A stretch of 64,000 nucleotides of DNA from Microcaldota archaeon (GCA_021816895.1 JAKAWW010000001.1:310001-374000), one strand, 5' to 3'. Positions 43,751 through 52,970 are shown, counted from the stretch's first letter. Translations and numbers: made by a program. Notes: a model not told the origin generated them from the sequence alone.

Positions 43751-44806
43751 ATGCCACAATGGAAAAAAATTCGGTTACCTTCCATTAACAAAGAAACGGA
43801 AAGGTTTTATTTGACAAATCTAATAGCATTTGAAATTTTTCTACTGATTTCTATATTTACATTAGTACAAGTTTACGGCATTTCAGTTCCAAAAGCAGTC
43901 TTATCAGGTGCGATTGCTATAGGTATAATCGGCATAGGTGGGATACTTGTAATGTCCTTTATAATGCGCGATAGTTTTTTGATCACAATCTTCTTTTTTC
44001 TTATAGTGCTAACGATAATTCTGAGCACACTTATTTTGTTATTGCCATTGTTAAATTTTATACCATCTAATAATTCTATACATGCACAGTATAACGTAGT
44101 TTTTCAAAACAACGCAACACATCTCAATGTAAATGTCAAGGCAATAGCACAAACCGAAAGCAGTAATCTTGGTAGTGGATACGGACCAGCTTATCTGCTA
44201 AATGGTCTTACAAATAATGGCTATTGGTTTCAAGCGGGGCTTGGTTATAATTTTAATTATACGAATAATAAAAACGTGGATAACTATAGTGGATTCAGAT
44301 TTATCTATGAGGTTTGGAACGTTTCTACTGATAAACCACTGAATATTGGTTGTGGCTATCAAGCGTGTGTTAAAAATTTTGTTGGGGTTGTTAACAATAA
44401 CGATACAATATTATTGAACATGTCTATAATTGGTAATAAGGTTATACTTTCTGCATACGATACAAATACAACAGCAAGAAGCCCCGCTATAAATATTACC
44501 TCTTATGGTGCCCGTTTCTTTACTTCCAACCTTATCAATGGAAAGTATTTTAGTGGTTTAATGACTGAGTGGAGGTGTATTGGTGGAACTAATTTTACAC
44601 AACGTAGTGTTTACTCTATAATATATCCTAAGACTAATATAATGTATTACATTTCTATTGATAATGAAACAAATAATCTTTGCAAGCAACAAGTTTTAAA
44701 TAAAATTATAAGCCCTTCTGAGAATGTTGAACAATGTGGAACACAGTTATATTATTATTTAAACCATTCAATTACAATAAACGGCAGTATACGTTGTCCA
44801 AACTAA
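43751..44806 (+). CDS. Membrane-anchored protein with glycosylated extracellular domain (element gene)
   Basis: Three hydrophobic helices in residues ~20-100 precede a ~245-residue extracellular, beta-rich domain with many Asn residues and NxS/T sequons and six cysteines. It may be a surface or exclusion protein of the element. No family is recognised. Codon use is AT-rich, unlike backbone surface proteins in this window. Confidence 0.55.
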   Translation: MPQWKKIRLPSINKETERFYLTNLIAFEIFLLISIFTLVQVYGISVPKAVLSGAIAIGIIGIGGILVMSFIMRDSFLITIFFFLIVLTIILSTLILLLPLLNFIPSNNSIHAQYNVVFQNNATHLNVNVKAIAQTESSNLGSGYGPAYLLNGLTNNGYWFQAGLGYNFNYTNNKNVDNYSGFRFIYEVWNVSTDKPLNIGCGYQACVKNFVGVVNNNDTILLNMSIIGNKVILSAYDTNTTARSPAINITSYGARFFTSNLINGKYFSGLMTEWRCIGGTNFTQRSVYSIIYPKTNIMYYISIDNETNNLCKQQVLNKIISPSENVEQCGTQLYYYLNHSITINGSIRCPN

Positions 44807-44917
44807 AAAAAGGTTGAAAAGCTCATTTAAGAGTTTTGTTGGTGTAGTCTTTCATCATTGACCCTCTCCTGTGCTAAAACTATTTTAGAATCCTGCCTCT
44901 AAGAAACATGGAATTTA

Positions 44918-44943
44918 TCGACGACAAAAATCGCTGTCGTCGA
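44918..44943 (+). other. Hairpin near the right end of the element
   Basis: TCGACGACA and TGTCGTCGA form a perfect 9-bp stem with an 8-base loop, about 30 bases inside the right terminal inverted repeat. The rest of 44807-45104 has no gene. The hairpin could be a recombination, replication or termination signal. There is no T-run after it on the plus strand. Confidence 0.5.
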
Positions 44944-44970
44944 AGAAAATAGGGGGACATTTCTTCAATC

Positions 44971-44998
44971 TATATATAACCCCAGCACTTCCAAAATG
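44971..44998 (+). repeat. Right element end: terminal inverted repeat plus target-site repeat
   Basis: TATATATAACCCC (44971-44983) is the exact inverse of the left terminal repeat. It abuts the right copy of the direct repeat AGCACTTCCAAAAT (44984-44997). Confidence 0.8.
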
Positions 44999-45104
44999 AA
45001 TAATAGGCACCAAGCCGAAGGTTGCTTATTGTTCTCTACTTCAGAAAAGAATAATCTGCAAAGGAATATAGGTTTTTGCACCCAAAATTAATTGGGGTGT
45101 AATT

Positions 45105-45626
45105 ATGGCAGAGAAAAACAAAGAGGATTTCGACAAGCTTCTAAATGCGTTGCTAAGGTACGCGACAGAACTCCCAAGCCCAAGGATACGCGTAGGCAAG
45201 CAGGTATTCCGCATGAGTGACATTTTCGAGAAGGCGTATGCTGATCGGGGCTTCGCAGAGCAGCTTATGCAATATCCAGAAATATTAAACCTAGAATTTT
45301 TCGGTAAAGGCTACCTTGGTGAAGGCATAGCGGCGCATTACCCTGATCTGGCACTGGAAAAGATAATTGAAAATGAAAAGGTGAGAGAATCGCTTGATTA
45401 TCCATTGCCCGCAAAGATAGCTGTTGCAGTAGTTGAAGCAAAGGAAGAATATGCAAAAATAGTCATAGAGAAACATCCAGATCTGCTGGATCTTGTAGAT
45501 AGGATTATGGATGTGGATTACGAAACAGAGTATACGGTGGGAGAGACAATCTGGATATTGTACCCAAATCTGAGGCAGCTTTTAGAGGAGAGGGGCGTAA
45601 AACCGGTGCAGATGAAAAAGTCTTGA
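45105..45626 (+). CDS. Hypothetical helical-repeat protein
   Basis: This soluble, acidic, mostly helical protein of 173 residues has short repeated helices around HYPDLALEKI, KHPDLLDLVD and LYPNLRQLLE, a pattern like HEAT or variant-repeat proteins. No specific family is recognised. The ATG follows GGTG by five bases. Codon use returns to the backbone pattern, just outside the right end of the integrated element. Confidence 0.55.
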   Translation: MAEKNKEDFDKLLNALLRYATELPSPRIRVGKQVFRMSDIFEKAYADRGFAEQLMQYPEILNLEFFGKGYLGEGIAAHYPDLALEKIIENEKVRESLDYPLPAKIAVAVVEAKEEYAKIVIEKHPDLLDLVDRIMDVDYETEYTVGETIWILYPNLRQLLEERGVKPVQMKKS

Positions 45627-45687
45627 CACATTTTCCATCAAGTATGCCAAATAAATTACAACCAGAGCTCAATAAAGCATAAACTGC

Positions 45688-46215
45688 CTATTGGTGGCTT
45701 ATGCCGAATTCTTTCATGATCTTACTTAGCTTTGGAGATATGACCAGTGCGCAATAAGGATTCAACCTGTTATTCTCATAGTAATCCTTGTGGTAAGCCT
45801 CTGCCTGGTAGAATGCAGCTAGCTTTACCACCTCTGTTGTTATAGGCTTCTTGTATTTTGGCCTAATCCCTTCTATGTAGCTGTCTATTATGCTCTTGTC
45901 GGAATCTTCAGAATAGAGTATTATGGACCTGTACTGTTCACCTATATCCTCTCCCTGCCTGTTTTTCGATGTCGGATCGTGCATGCTGAAGTATATATCA
46001 AGGATTTTTTCCAATGCTATCTTTGAAGGATTGTATTCTACTTTTACGACTTCTGCATGCCCCGTTGTTCCACTGCATACTTCCTTATATGTGGGATTCT
46101 TCGTATGGCCTCCCGCATATCCCGGTTGCGTGCTTATAACACCGTCAAAAAGCTTGTATACTGCTTCGGTGCACCAAAAGCAGCCCGCGCCGAGATATAT
46201 TACCTTAGGCTCCAT
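45688..46215 (-). CDS. msrA: Peptide methionine sulfoxide reductase A
   Basis: This enzyme reduces methionine-S-sulfoxide in proteins. It has the active-site motif GAGCFWCTEAVY with the catalytic Cys, plus GYAGGHTKNPTY and GHAEVVKVEY. No other clear resolving cysteine pair is present apart from one near the C terminus. It lies 9 bases from the msrB gene on the same strand, so both isomers of oxidised methionine are covered by one operon. Confidence 0.93.
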   Translation of the reverse strand: MEPKVIYLGAGCFWCTEAVYKLFDGVISTQPGYAGGHTKNPTYKEVCSGTTGHAEVVKVEYNPSKIALEKILDIYFSMHDPTSKNRQGEDIGEQYRSIILYSEDSDKSIIDSYIEGIRPKYKKPITTEVVKLAAFYQAEAYHKDYYENNRLNPYCALVISPKLSKIMKEFGISHQ

Positions 46216-46224
46216 AATAGCACT

Positions 46225-46605
46225 TCATTGATCAGGTATAAAAATCATGGATATGGAATTAACGCAGTGCCTTACATTTTTCTTGGTGAGGTGCTCGCCT
46301 TCAAACAAATGCCCAAGGTGCGCGCCGCAATTGGCGCATTCTATCTCGATTCTGCGCCCATCGGGATCAGGTGCCCTCTTTATCGCCCCTTTTATTTCGT
46401 CATCGAAACTTGGCCACCCGCACCCAGCATCAAATTTGTCCTCTGATCTGTACAACTTTGCGCCGCATCTCTTGCACACGTATGTGCCTTTCCTGAATTC
46501 GCGATCATATTCGCCGCTGAATGGCTTTTCAGTGCCCTTTTTTATTATCACATATTCTTCTTCTTTAGTAAGCTTCCTGTAACCTTTATCTTTGTCCATA
46601 TGCAT
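46225..46605 (-). CDS. msrB: Peptide methionine-R-sulfoxide reductase B
   Basis: This enzyme reduces methionine-R-sulfoxide. Two CxxC pairs (VCKRCGAKL and [11 protein letters not shown]) bind zinc, CGWPSF is conserved and the catalytic Cys lies in [10 protein letters not shown]. The 126-residue length is normal. Start at 46605 or the ATG two codons later is possible. It is transcribed ahead of msrA. Confidence 0.93.
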   Translation of the reverse strand: MHMDKDKGYRKLTKEEEYVIIKKGTEKPFSGEYDREFRKGTYVCKRCGAKLYRSEDKFDAGCGWPSFDDEIKGAIKRAPDPDGRRIEIECANCGAHLGHLFEGEHLTKKNVRHCVNSISMIFIPDQ

Positions 46606-46764
46606 CTATCAATGCGTCAATGCCTATTATTATGGCAAAATACAGCTATATAAATATGAGAGGCACAATAAATATAAAAGCAGATCAAATACAATAGTGC
46701 AAATATGCGCTTTGCAAAACATTGATTGAGTTTGCTGCCGTGCTTGCACTGATGAGGTAATTTC

Positions 46765-48201
46765 ATGCTGAAAAAAATCAAGGATTACTTGTGGGAAGTT
46801 GGCAAGGAAGAAGATACCAGGATGAATGTGCCAGTGCGTATATATGCGAATGATGCCATTGCGAATACGATAAGCAGGGATCGCACGCTGAGGCAGGCCA
46901 TGAACGCTGCTTCGCTTCCTGGAATAGTGCAGAACATGCTTATAATGCCTGACGGCCACGAAGGCTACGGCTTTCCTGTTGGCGGCGTCGCGGCATTCGA
47001 TGCCGAAGAGGGCATAATATCGCCAGGCGCGATAGGTTTTGACATAAACTGCGGCGTAAGGCTTATCAAGACGAATCTGAGCGTTGAAGACATCAAGCCG
47101 CACCTGAATAAGCTTATGGATGCGCTATTCAAGAATGTGCCAAGCGGCGTTGGCAGCAAGCTGAAGCTGGGCTTTACGGAAAGCGACCTGGAGCGCGTTG
47201 CAACAGAGGGCGTTAAATACATCGTAGGCAAGGGCTACGGGTGGAGTGATGACCCTGAACTGATAGAGGAGCACGGCGCGATGGAAGGCGCCAATCCAGA
47301 CAAGGTAAGCAGGCTTGCAAAGGAGCGCGGCAAGCAGCAGCTCGGCACGCTTGGCGCAGGCAACCACTTCCTCGAAGTGCAGCGTGTCGAAAAACTGTTC
47401 GATAGTGAGATAGCAAAAAATTTCGGCCTGTTTGAAGGGCAAGCAGTTATAATGCTGCACAGCGGCTCAAGGGGCTACGGCCACCAGGTATGCAGCGACT
47501 ATCTCGGCGTGCTTGATAACTACAGGAAAGAGCACAGTATACAGATATCGGATCCGGAGCTTAGCTTTGCATACACCAAGGACAAGGAAGCAGACGACTA
47601 CCTCGGGGCAATGCGCTCAGCTGTGAATTACGCCTTTACGAACAGGCAGATCATGACGCACCTAATAAGGGAAAGCTTTTCTGCAGTATTAGGGAAGAGC
47701 GCAGACGCGCTCGGGATGGAAATACTGTATGATGTGGCGCACAATATAGCCAAGCTTGAGACGCACAATGTCGAAGGCAAGCAGATGAAGCTTTATGTTC
47801 ACAGGAAGGGTGCAACGCGAGCGTTTGCTCCTGGGCTTGACGACGTGCCGAGGAAATATAGGCAATACGGCCAGCCTGTGCTCATACCAGGCAGCATGGG
47901 CACTACAAGCTATGTGCTTGCAGGCAGGCACGAAGCCATGGTAGAAACCTTCGGCTCTTCGTGCCACGGCTCCGGCAGGCTGATGTCAAGGCACCAGGCA
48001 ATAAGGGAGATACCTCCTTCGAAGACTATCAGCGATTTGCAGAGCAAGGACATACAGTTCCGCGTTAGGGACAGGAAGCTCATAAGCGAGGAGGCTGAAT
48101 GGGCCTACAAGAATGTCGATGATGTAGTCGCAAGCATAGCAGGAGCAAAAATATCCAACATAATTGCAAGGCTAGTGCCCATAGGTGTGGTAAAGGGCTA
48201 A
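46765..48201 (+). CDS. rtcB: RNA-splicing ligase RtcB
   Basis: This GTP- and manganese-dependent ligase joins 2',3'-cyclic phosphate and 5'-OH RNA ends, completing archaeal tRNA splicing. Motifs include MPDGHEGYGFPVGGVAAFD, ISPGAIGFDINCGVRL, GTLGAGNHFLEVQ and the guanylylation-region SSCHGSGRLMSR. No intein is present. It is needed for introns such as the one in the tRNA(CAT) gene at 57377-57491. Confidence 0.95.
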   Translation: MLKKIKDYLWEVGKEEDTRMNVPVRIYANDAIANTISRDRTLRQAMNAASLPGIVQNMLIMPDGHEGYGFPVGGVAAFDAEEGIISPGAIGFDINCGVRLIKTNLSVEDIKPHLNKLMDALFKNVPSGVGSKLKLGFTESDLERVATEGVKYIVGKGYGWSDDPELIEEHGAMEGANPDKVSRLAKERGKQQLGTLGAGNHFLEVQRVEKLFDSEIAKNFGLFEGQAVIMLHSGSRGYGHQVCSDYLGVLDNYRKEHSIQISDPELSFAYTKDKEADDYLGAMRSAVNYAFTNRQIMTHLIRESFSAVLGKSADALGMEILYDVAHNIAKLETHNVEGKQMKLYVHRKGATRAFAPGLDDVPRKYRQYGQPVLIPGSMGTTSYVLAGRHEAMVETFGSSCHGSGRLMSRHQAIREIPPSKTISDLQSKDIQFRVRDRKLISEEAEWAYKNVDDVVASIAGAKISNIIARLVPIGVVKG

Positions 48202-48246
48202 GCGATAATAATTTATTATGTAGTTGCGCTATATTACCGTGTTTGC

Positions 48247-48729
48247 ATGCGCACGCTGAAGCTGCAGAGCGCTATGGAGTATTTGATGACCTACGGCTGG
48301 GCCATATTGATAATAAGCATAGCGCTGAGCGCGCTCTACATGATGGGGCTATTTAGCCCTAGCTCTTATGTGTCTAGCACATGCATATTCCCTGCTGACT
48401 TTAGCTGCCTCGAGGACTTTATGAGCACCTCAGGCGTGCTAACAATAAACATAGAGCAGTCTACCGAGGCACCGATAGATATCACGGGGATAGGCTGCAA
48501 TTCAAACGTGTCCTTGGCACACATGACCTCATATGTGGGGAGCAGTGCAATATACGTGCCCATAGGCGGCAATTACTCTTTTGGAAGCGTGCAGTGCTAT
48601 AGCGGCAGCGGGCCTTATTCAGGCAGTGTCGGAAGCATATTCCATGGCTATGTCATAATGAATTACACGGATCTTCAAACCGGCTTTCCCCATACCACCG
48701 TAGGCACACTGGTCCAAAAAGTGAGCTGA
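48247..48729 (+). CDS. Pilin-like protein with class III signal peptide
   Basis: The N terminus, KLQSAMEYLMTYGWAILIIS, is a type IV pilin-like class III signal with a ~20-residue helix, followed by a ~130-residue extracellular domain with four cysteines and several sequons. It is similar in its first 40 residues to the kelch-repeat protein at 16131, so both are probably processed by the same prepilin peptidase and displayed on the surface. Function beyond that is unknown. Confidence 0.7.
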   Translation: MRTLKLQSAMEYLMTYGWAILIISIALSALYMMGLFSPSSYVSSTCIFPADFSCLEDFMSTSGVLTINIEQSTEAPIDITGIGCNSNVSLAHMTSYVGSSAIYVPIGGNYSFGSVQCYSGSGPYSGSVGSIFHGYVIMNYTDLQTGFPHTTVGTLVQKVS

Positions 48730-48822
48730 CTAGTAATACTTTTATGTCGGTGCCTCTTTTGCATTATATAATAATTTATATTTTCCCATGCAATGATAAT
48801 CTGTAATAATTGGGGTGAAAAC

Positions 48823-49410
48823 ATGATAGAGATAGGAGAACAAGCACCAGAAATATCAGCTAACGCATATTTTCCAGATCAGAAGGACATAAAGGAGTTT
48901 GACCTGAAGCAGTATCGCGGCAAATGGGTCATATTGGCTTTCTATCCGGGAGATTTTACCTTCGTGTGTGCGACAGATCTGGAAGGCTTCATGGAGCATT
49001 ACGACAAATTCATCAAGAACAACGCAGTGATTTTCGGCGTAAGCACAGACAGCGTATACTCTCACAAGGCATGGACTGAAACTTCGCCCAGAGTCAAAAA
49101 GAGCAGGATCCCGCTCATAGAGGATTTCAACAAGGAGATAAGCTCTGTGTACGGCTTCTTGAATACCAAAAGCGGTGCAGCAAGGCGCGGCCTTGTAATA
49201 ATAGACCCTGATGGCAATGTGCAATATATATCTGTTTTCAACGACGGCCTTGGCAAGGACATAGAGCACATATACAATTCATTTATGGGCTTGAAATACA
49301 TACACGATACGCCAGCCAAGAAAGGGCACATATGCGTAATACCTGCAAATTGGAAGCCGGGTAAGAAGGCGCTTGACATAAACGTCGTTGCAGATATAGG
49401 CAAGCTCTGA
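48823..49410 (+). CDS. Peroxiredoxin (AhpC/TSA family)
   Basis: This thiol peroxidase has the peroxidatic Cys in the motif FYPGDFTFVCATDLEGF, where the common Pro after Cys is Ala. A second Cys in GHICVIPANWKPG is the likely resolving residue, as in 2-Cys AhpC proteins. The ATG at 48823 follows GGTGA by four bases. With MsrA and MsrB nearby it forms an oxidative-stress group. Confidence 0.9.
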   Translation: MIEIGEQAPEISANAYFPDQKDIKEFDLKQYRGKWVILAFYPGDFTFVCATDLEGFMEHYDKFIKNNAVIFGVSTDSVYSHKAWTETSPRVKKSRIPLIEDFNKEISSVYGFLNTKSGAARRGLVIIDPDGNVQYISVFNDGLGKDIEHIYNSFMGLKYIHDTPAKKGHICVIPANWKPGKKALDINVVADIGKL

Positions 49411-49471
49411 ACAGCAATACAAAGCTGGCAATCTTGATGGGGCAATAGCCCCATATGTTTGCCGCCTAATG

Positions 49472-51694
49472 TCATGTAAGGTCCATGTTCAATGTAATTT
49501 TTGGTTTTGCTTCTATTTTTATCTCTTTTATTATGTGTTTTTGCCTGTTCAGCGCCTGTATGGTGTAATGCTTGCCATTTAGAAGCCTTAGTTTTATGGC
49601 TTCATCGTTTTTCTGTGGCACTCTATATGTGCCTAAGCACTCTCCCAAAAATATCACCTTTACAAAAGCTGCGGCATTTTTCCCTTCTGCTTCATGTTGC
49701 ATCAAATAAATTTCTGTTTCTATAGGCTGTGGTATCACGTAGCCAGTGGTAGTCTCTGCTATAGGGCCAATAGAATTGTTAGCATCGTATTTTGCTATGA
49801 TCTGGTATCCAATGGTATGTATGAACACCGTATCATGTGGCACCTTTGCGTTGCCATCAAGCGTCACATAGCTCAGGGCTCCAATGTTAGATTCAAGCAT
49901 CTTGATCTTTAGGGTTGTATTGTCATCATCGGCAAGGGCAAAGGCAAGGTCTTTCACGGCTAGCGGCGCTATATCTGCGGCCTGCCTAAAATAAAGCTTT
50001 AACTGGCAGAGCCTTCTTATTCCGCTTTCTATGTCACTTGCATTGTGCGCCAGCATTATCAGGCCTATCCCTTGTTTCCTAAAATCCTGTATCCTTTGCT
50101 TTATGTCCTGCACCGCAGTAGAGTCGCGGTTTCCAAAAATTGTCTGAGCCTCTTCAAGGAATATGGCAAGCCTTAGCTCATTGTCCCCATTGGTATCAAA
50201 ACTTGATGCTATTGCGTATACCTGGTTGAGTATGAGCGCATAAAGGTATTGCTTCGTGCTTGTGCTGGCATTTGATATGTCGAATACCACTCCACCTTCA
50301 AGCAGTTCCTCTATAGAAATGCCCTCCTTGGCTGCATACTCTGGCCTTCCAAGTATCGCCCTAAGATTCTCCAATGCAGACTTTATGTTTTCGCCGTGCT
50401 TTGTATATTTTATCCCGGCATTGGTTCGTTTTGCATGCAGCTCAATTATTGATTCCTCTATGCTATCATAAACATCTACAGGATCAGGAATATCTGTGTT
50501 GCCATATACCTTCCGGAATGCATTTAACATGCATTTTTCCATTGGGTTCTGGTAAGGGCCTGCATCTGCCGCCGAAGCCAGGATCATCGCAAGGTTCTCA
50601 TAGAACTTTTCCTTGCTTATGCACTCTGGCCTCCTGAAGAAGTTCAGCGGCACAGCATCTTTGTAGAGCCTTACCAGGTGCATTTTATGTGCTCTTGCAA
50701 AGCCCGACCATTCGTCTGTTGGAGATATTATGATCATTTTTGGCCTGGACTGCCTGCGCAGCAACTGATCCGCTATAACCATCGCTTCTGTGGTTTTGCC
50801 CATACCTGGAAGACCCGTAATTATAAATCCCAAATTGAGTAGCGAGCTGTCAATTTCAATACTCATTTCTGTTGTTTTTACGCCATTGCTTACAAAATAA
50901 CCCAGTTTGAGGTCTCCTTTTGCCTCTGGTTCGAGCGTGCGCACCATGTAGTTAATTTTCATATTTCCGTTGAAGCATATTAGTGTAGAAAGATATTTTG
51001 GTCCAAAAGGAAGCGCAATATACCTGTTTAAATGCCATAATTCTGCCATCTTGAAGTTTTTGATCCTATTGCTGCTCAATACAAGGAACCTCGATTTTAT
51101 ATAATTGTCCAATATCTGATTTCCATGCGCTATTACAATGAAAAGCTTATAGGATACCCCGCCGCCGAGTATCGCCTCATTGACAAGGTTTAGCATGCTA
51201 CTTAAGGCAAGTGTCTCTTCTGAATCATCATACACCTCTCTTTGCGTCGAGCGTGTGCTCCTGCTTCCAATCGAGCTTTGCGGCTCTGAGCTTGTTTCGC
51301 GTACCTTTTTACTGCTCAAAATCCGCTCTATGAACTCTTTAGAGAACGACAACTCTTTTTCAGTCGCAGGTATAAATGCGACTATTGCAAAACCTTCGAG
51401 AAGCGGCAGGTTGAAAATGTCTTGGAAGGCATGGTTTGGGTCATTGCTATAGAAGGATATTATGTCTGCATTGAATTCGCTGTTTGATATAGAATTGGCG
51501 TGCAGAAGTTTCATCCCTTTTATAAAGCTTTGAATAAGCTGAACCTTTACTTCATGGTTTTCAGAAATGCCTATCAATGTGGAACGCTCTGCAAAATCAT
51601 ATGCAATTGCGAATGGTCCGCCCATCATCGCGTCGAAAATGGCTCTTTTGTCAATTTCACTGTCAGGAATACTGCCGACTCTATAAAACTCCAT
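49472..51694 (-). CDS. VirB4/HerA-class ATPase (CedB-like) of the DNA-transfer operon
   Basis: This 740-residue protein has an N-terminal ~280-residue domain, then a HerA/FtsK-fold motor: Walker A GLPGMGKTT near residues 293-301, Walker B LAIFLEEAQ near 511-519, and the following QRIQDFRKQGIGLIMLAHN typical of VirB4/TraC-type ATPases. A ~110-residue C-terminal addition follows. It likely powers assembly or DNA movement. It abuts the small membrane gene upstream (one base apart) and is last in the operon. Confidence 0.75.
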   Translation of the reverse strand: MEFYRVGSIPDSEIDKRAIFDAMMGGPFAIAYDFAERSTLIGISENHEVKVQLIQSFIKGMKLLHANSISNSEFNADIISFYSNDPNHAFQDIFNLPLLEGFAIVAFIPATEKELSFSKEFIERILSSKKVRETSSEPQSSIGSRSTRSTQREVYDDSEETLALSSMLNLVNEAILGGGVSYKLFIVIAHGNQILDNYIKSRFLVLSSNRIKNFKMAELWHLNRYIALPFGPKYLSTLICFNGNMKINYMVRTLEPEAKGDLKLGYFVSNGVKTTEMSIEIDSSLLNLGFIITGLPGMGKTTEAMVIADQLLRRQSRPKMIIISPTDEWSGFARAHKMHLVRLYKDAVPLNFFRRPECISKEKFYENLAMILASAADAGPYQNPMEKCMLNAFRKVYGNTDIPDPVDVYDSIEESIIELHAKRTNAGIKYTKHGENIKSALENLRAILGRPEYAAKEGISIEELLEGGVVFDISNASTSTKQYLYALILNQVYAIASSFDTNGDNELRLAIFLEEAQTIFGNRDSTAVQDIKQRIQDFRKQGIGLIMLAHNASDIESGIRRLCQLKLYFRQAADIAPLAVKDLAFALADDDNTTLKIKMLESNIGALSYVTLDGNAKVPHDTVFIHTIGYQIIAKYDANNSIGPIAETTTGYVIPQPIETEIYLMQHEAEGKNAAAFVKVIFLGECLGTYRVPQKNDEAIKLRLLNGKHYTIQALNRQKHIIKEIKIEAKPKITLNMDLT

Positions 51695-51979
51695 TCAAAC
51701 CACCATAGCAAACTTCATAGACAAAAGCATCAATACTAGACATGCGATAAACGTATACCACAACTTCTTTGGCATAATTGTGCGCCTATGCCTTGCTATC
51801 CCAAAAGAAGCAAGAATGACCGCGGAGAGTGCCACAATGACGTTATCAAAGCTTATTCTTATTGCTGCAAAGAGCAAAATTGCTGTAATGATAAAAACAG
51901 CAGTGGCGCCGCTAAAAAGTGCCGCAAGTGCATATTCCAAGATGTTATTTGACCTGTAAAATGCTTTTATATTGCCCAT
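51695..51979 (-). CDS. Small membrane protein of the DNA-transfer operon
   Basis: This 94-residue protein has three or four membrane helices (YALAALFSGATAVFIITAIL, VIVALSAVILASFGIA, LWYTFIACLVLMLLSM), separated by a basic loop RHRRTIMPKK. Size and topology recall VirB3-type subunits, which precede VirB4 in type IV secretion operons, but sequence similarity is not claimed. The ATG at 51979 overlaps the previous gene's TGA as TGATG and follows GGTGG. Confidence 0.6.
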   Translation of the reverse strand: MGNIKAFYRSNNILEYALAALFSGATAVFIITAILLFAAIRISFDNVIVALSAVILASFGIARHRRTIMPKKLWYTFIACLVLMLLSMKFAMVV

Positions 51980-52170
51980 CACAAAACCACCAGCGACAAT
52001 GTCGCTATGCATGTAATCATGAGCAGTACTGAGCCTAAAAGCAAGCTGCTGCCTGCTTCGCTGGTCCTGCTGCTCTGAGGAAAATGGAGCCTTATAAGGA
52101 TGCCTAGCGACATAAGAAGCATTCCAGCGAATATGCCATCATTTGCAATCTGCTTTACAAACCAAAAAAT
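51979..52170 (-). CDS. Short two-helix membrane protein with probable ATT start
   Basis: The frame encodes two hydrophobic segments (DGIFAGMLLMSLGILIRLHF and LLLGSVLLMITCIATLSLVV) separated by a serine-rich loop. The first ATG (52122) would cut away half of the first segment. Sixteen codons upstream an in-frame ATT (52168-52170) lies seven bases after GGAGG within GGAGGTGATC (52173-52182), a full match to the archaeal 16S 3' end. The stop overlaps the next start as TGATG. The 5' end overlaps the previous gene by 16 bases. Confidence 0.55.
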   Translation of the reverse strand: MFWFVKQIANDGIFAGMLLMSLGILIRLHFPQSSRTSEAGSSLLLGSVLLMITCIATLSLVVL

Positions 52171-52970
52171 TTGATCACCTCCAAGGATCCAGTAGCATGA
52201 ACATAAAGCATTACATACCCAAGCTTGGAATCATAGTATTTCGCGTAATTTGCCAATCTATATTGGTGCTCATTAAGCGTTGCAATCTTAATGTGCCCGT
52301 CATTGACATGGTGCTTAAACCGCTTCATGTCGTTCAGAGCGAAAACTCCATTGTTTTCAATAACTTCCTTTGTTGTGCCTGCATTGCCAATTTTGTATGT
52401 GCCCCGAGCGAGCGCTTCAACAAGCATCTTTTCAGCGATAAAGCCCTCATAAGGCTCGCTATTGCTACTTATTTTGAATCTAGCCTTTGCAGGTCTATTC
52501 TCAGGCATTGTTGCGTTCCCATATGCATAATCGTACTCGTTAAAATACACTAGTATCTTCTTGTTGCTGCTGGCAAAATCGGAGATTTTTACTATAACTA
52601 AAAGTGATGCAGCTCCTATCAGCAGGAATATGAGCCCCGAAAGGTCCCCCAGATAGTAAACATCCAGCGATATCCTGCCATATGCAGAGCTTATCGTAAG
52701 GTTGTTTGCGCCAAATTTCAGAGGCGCAAAAAATGAGGCTGCACCAGTGCCGTTTGTGGTAAATGAAGATGCCACTCCATTCACGGCTACAAGGACCGAA
52801 GCATCTTTGAGTGGCGATCCATCATGTGTCGCGTGCAACAGTACACGGGAGCCATCATTTTTTACCAGTACGCAAAATCCGTTGCAATTGTGAATAATGC
52901 CTGCTAGCAGCATAAAGTGGAAAACATATAATATGTTAAATGCGCCTATGGCCGCCATGACCTCTTGCAT
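52155..52970 (-). CDS. Membrane protein with Ig-like extracellular domain (DNA-transfer operon)
   Basis: A first helix (residues ~8-27) leads to a ~75-residue extracellular region with an Ig/carboxypeptidase-regulatory-like pattern (LLHATHDGSPLKDASVLVAV, then NGTGAASFFAP). A second helix (LSGLIFLLIGAASLLVIVKI) follows, then a ~140-residue cytoplasmic domain. No specific family is recognised. The ATG at 52970 overlaps the previous stop as TGATG. Such a two-helix bridge could link surface parts to the motor. Confidence 0.55.
   Translation of the reverse strand: MQEVMAAIGAFNILYVFHFMLLAGIIHNCNGFCVLVKNDGSRVLLHATHDGSPLKDASVLVAVNGVASSFTTNGTGAASFFAPLKFGANNLTISSAYGRISLDVYYLGDLSGLIFLLIGAASLLVIVKISDFASSNKKILVYFNEYDYAYGNATMPENRPAKARFKISSNSEPYEGFIAEKMLVEALARGTYKIGNAGTTKEVIENNGVFALNDMKRFKHHVNDGHIKIATLNEHQYRLANYAKYYDSKLGYVMLYVHATGSLEVIKFFGL

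Larger units (their letters stand above)
39680..44983. mobile_element. Casposon-like integrated element at the 3' end of tRNA-Glu
   Basis: This is a 5.3-kb AT-rich block, clearly poorer in GC than its neighbours. It starts with GGGGTTATATATA and ends with the exact inverse, TATATATAACCCC. Immediately outside both ends lies the same 14-base sequence AGCACTTCCAAAAT, as expected for a target-site duplication; the left copy begins inside the tRNA-Glu 3' end. Inside are the C-terminal half of Cas1, a second decayed copy of its tail, a Nudix protein, a C2H2 zinc-finger protein and several membrane proteins. No family B DNA polymerase is visible, so it is reduced or non-autonomous. Confidence 0.72.

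Noticed and set aside
45001-45040. Imperfect hairpin just outside the right element end (GAATAATAGGCA with TGCTTATTGTTC)
   Set aside because: The stem has mismatches and lies in ordinary flanking sequence; there is no evidence linking it to integration.
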